Made by a program: the position numbers and the translations under genes. A DNA stretch of 64,000 nucleotides from Prinia subflava (lineage: Eukaryota; Chordata; Aves; Passeriformes; Cisticolidae): assembly GCF_021018805.1 (NCBI RefSeq), contig NC_086247.1:136441602-136505601 (forward strand), given 5' to 3'. Of the stretch, positions 61,301 through 64,000 are shown piece by piece. The stretch's first letter is position 1; every line of letters begins with the position of its first letter. The notes beneath the pieces are model-generated. The model saw only the letters and a program-made list of their open reading frames with translations. It ran no database searches and was not told the DNA's origin.

Positions 61301-64000
61301 GTGTTTATTTAGGAGTGTATGATTGCTGTGAAGGAATATATATTTGTTTATTGGTTTAAAGAACTTCTCCCCAGCTGAACTATGAGTTGTAGGGCACTTA
61401 GAGCCATGCCATGTCCCATTGCCTACCAAGGGTGCATTTTTCCAAGAAATGTGCCAGTAACTCGACAGACAGTGTACCAAAAGTAATGGTGCAGAGTCTT
61501 AAGAAATACAAAGCTTCATGTTTAGGGGTAGGATATAGTTGCTTGTTCTGTTGAATTCTTGTGGCTGAGCCCAGAAATGACCCAATTTCTGGCAATGCTG
61601 CCTCAAAGTAACTGGTGAGGGGTTTACTCTAAGCAACCAAATTGTTTGAGCTTTTGGTTTGGTGAAAATTACTTTCTAGGTTAAAGATTCTAGGGAAACA
61701 TTCTTCTGGTTCATTCCAGCATGTTGTGTACGTGTTAGTGAATTAAATTATTTTGTGGTGTTTCCATTTATAAAATGTGAAATAAGATGGCATTGATACT
61801 GTGGACAGGTTCAATCTCTGTCTCCTTCCTAGTACTGAATTTAAATATCAGTGCTGTAACTGACCCTATGTAAGATAGGTAAAAAAGGGTCAATTCCCAT
61901 CTTGAAAATCCTATCAACTAATAGTAGAAATACTGGTAAAACCTTTTTTATTTTTGAGTTTTAATTTGTCTTGCCTTTGTTTTATGAATCAAAAAATCAA
62001 AGAACTTTCATGTGTTAGTTAACATTAAGCTTGCACATTAGCCAGGAGAAGATCCATATAAAATCATAAATGTTACACAACTGTATATTGCTATACAAAT
62101 TTCAGTGGTCATGTAGTATTTAAAGAATGTTATTCTGTTTTCTTTTTATTTTAAATTTGTCAGAAAAACACAGTCAATATTTTCGTCTCTTGTATCCAGA
62201 TACTGTGCTTATTGATATTTTCAGAATCAATGATCTTGCAATCAGTGAGACTGAGATACACTTTTTGTGCATGTTATAAAAATAGACTGACAATGATTCT
62301 GAGATTCCTATTTTGGTTTTCCCATAACCAAAAAGAAAAAAATTAATAATGTGACCTTTACATTAGCCTACCACTAATTATGGCAGTTCAAATACTTGCA
62401 TGGTGATGGACAAGTACCAGAAGATGGAAGGAGATGTCCTGGATTATTAGGTACAATGTGTTGCAGTGCAAGAGAGCAGCAACCCTGTGGAAGGGTCTGC
62501 CCAAATTTCACTTTGTGATATGTTGCCTTGATGACAGGATCAAGTACCTACAAAACTGAGTGTTGTTAAGATGACCTCAATAAGTCAAACGAAAATGTGA
62601 AGTAGTCTTGAGAACTAAAGGTGCCAAATTCTTCTTAAGACAGAGCTGCTGTCAGCAGCAGCATTTAAAAGTGCTTGGTTTAGTGGTTCTTTCCCATCTG
62701 GGGCTCAAAATAAAATCAGGAATTTTTCTTCAAAGAAATAAAAAACTATCTCAACACCACTACAATAGTAAGAGAATTTTGTATCTCTCTAGTTTGTTAC
62801 CCTGGGACAGGACAGTGAGCACACATAGTTGTTCTGTGTATATGTTCTTATCCCTTTTTACCTGTGTTTTTTTCCTACTAACAGGTTTGTTTCTTCTTGG
62901 TTCACTTCTGCTGAGACTGAAGGTGGATGCTGAAATACTCATTGCTCTTCTTTCTTGAAAGCGTAATGGGAATTAATTTCTTCCTTTGGTCTCCTAATGA
63001 AAGAAGTAACTCTAGCTGCAAAGCTATTTACTCTTATCTCGGTAATTTTATGGGCCACTTGCTATTGTCATATCTAACTCAACAAAATAGGAACATGGTA
63101 CAAAAAAAGAAAAAAAGGAATATGATTAAAATTTTTTTTAAATTAAACCAAATTAGATTTACTGGGAAACTTGTGAATTGGTATGTTATGTTTGCTTGTC
63201 TGTAAAGTGTCCACTTAAATACAAGCCAGCAAGCAAGGAAACAAATGTCTGGGATATCATTCATAATAAACATAGATAAGCATTTGATTTAACATTCAAG
63301 GAAATGAGGCACTTTATGATGTTGGGACAAGAAAAATTACTAGAACTGGAGAAACATAATGATTGGACAAAGCCAAACTACATGGATAGGAATACGAAGA
63401 GTTAAAAATAGTAAGCTTCTGTGTATTATAAATATTTTCATGATTAATAAATATTCTGACAGAAATACTAGAAGGCAGTAAAGATTCTGTTGAGAGTTAT
63501 AAAGTTTTCCTTGGAGAACAGGATTTGAAACTCTTTGCAAAATCTTAAAAGAGGTCACTATAGACCCAAAAAAAGCAGTTTCCACCAAATGTTATTCTAT
63601 TTTGAACTGTTAGTATTTCTGAATTATTGGCAGCTGTGATCTAACAATTATGCCATCTTTCCTTATTTACATTTCCTGTCTGATGTAAAATCTCAGCAGT
63701 TACTGTATATCGTTTGGCCTTCTTCGGTGCTTTATATTTTTCCATATTTATCCAAGTCAATGAGAAAAATATTTAAATTGGCATTACAGAATATTCCTGT
63801 AAAACACAAAATATTTGCTAATTGAATGTAGAAGAGTGACCAAGACAAGAGAGTTGTGTTAAAATATCCCTCCTAATGCACAAAACATGCACATGTTTAA
63901 ACATGACTTTGCTTGGGTAACTCTGTTTGAGATGTGGCTGCAAATAAGTTAGTCCAAGACTGAGTTGCCTTTGACAACATCTGCATGTGTATGTGCACAA

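Larger units (their letters stand above)
51966..64000. other. Long unique non-coding stretch with small repeats
   Basis: Twelve kilobases without a recognised mobile element or gene. Open frames reach 133 codons (59322-59723, minus), with no domain and overlapping frames on the other strand. 54960-55170 is GC-richer. Small structures are listed separately: a 9-bp hairpin at 53376, an 11-bp tandem repeat at 53499, a 23-bp-period duplication at 56790 and a G-quadruplex motif at 58305. A 14-bp palindrome CATGTTTAAACATG occurs at 63892-63905. Confidence 0.6.

Overview
The window looks like nuclear, non-coding DNA from a bird, most probably a songbird. It is AT-rich and CpG-poor, with no operons, no dense coding and no convincing exon. 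The lineage call rests on the repeats: four 3' ends of CR1 LINEs (the dominant avian retrotransposon), three solo LTRs of avian endogenous-retrovirus type, and one short element joining a tRNA-Ile-like head to a CR1-type tail. That last architecture is known from the passerine SINE usually called TguSINE1.

Layout. 1-9345: unique sequence with two near-perfect foldbacks (5663-5694, 8793-8811). 9346-10151: solo LTR, copy A. 10152-19271: unique sequence holding a 50-T homopolymer joined to a GGTTT repeat (17286-17379). 19272-19782: the longest CR1 fragment, minus strand. 19783-25215: mostly AT-rich unique DNA with a TG/TA microsatellite and a GC-richer block. 25216-25881: complete solo LTR with a perfect 5-bp target duplication and an internal 44-T tract. 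29288-29412: decayed tRNA-Ile/CR1 SINE, minus strand. 30548-30865: an unexplained open frame of 105 codons, the only one whose product looks at all protein-like. 32404-32503: CR1 tail, plus. 35849-36891: solo LTR, copy B, same family as copy A but longer through internal repeats. 36892-46463: unique DNA with an octamer-like motif cluster near 39.3 kb. 46464-46690: CR1 tail, plus. 49139-49265: CAAA-rich simple repeat followed by a strong inverted repeat. 51829-51965: CR1 tail, minus. 51966-64000: unique DNA with an 11-bp GA-rich tandem repeat, a 23-bp duplication and a G-quadruplex motif.

No gene network can be read here. The window is intergenic or deep intronic, and what can be annotated is retrotransposon debris, simple repeats and foldback structures. 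The foldbacks at 5663-5694 and 49221-49265 are the least expected by chance. Repeat families were recognised from memory of avian consensus sequences, not from a database search. The foldbacks were found by eye, so the list is not exhaustive.
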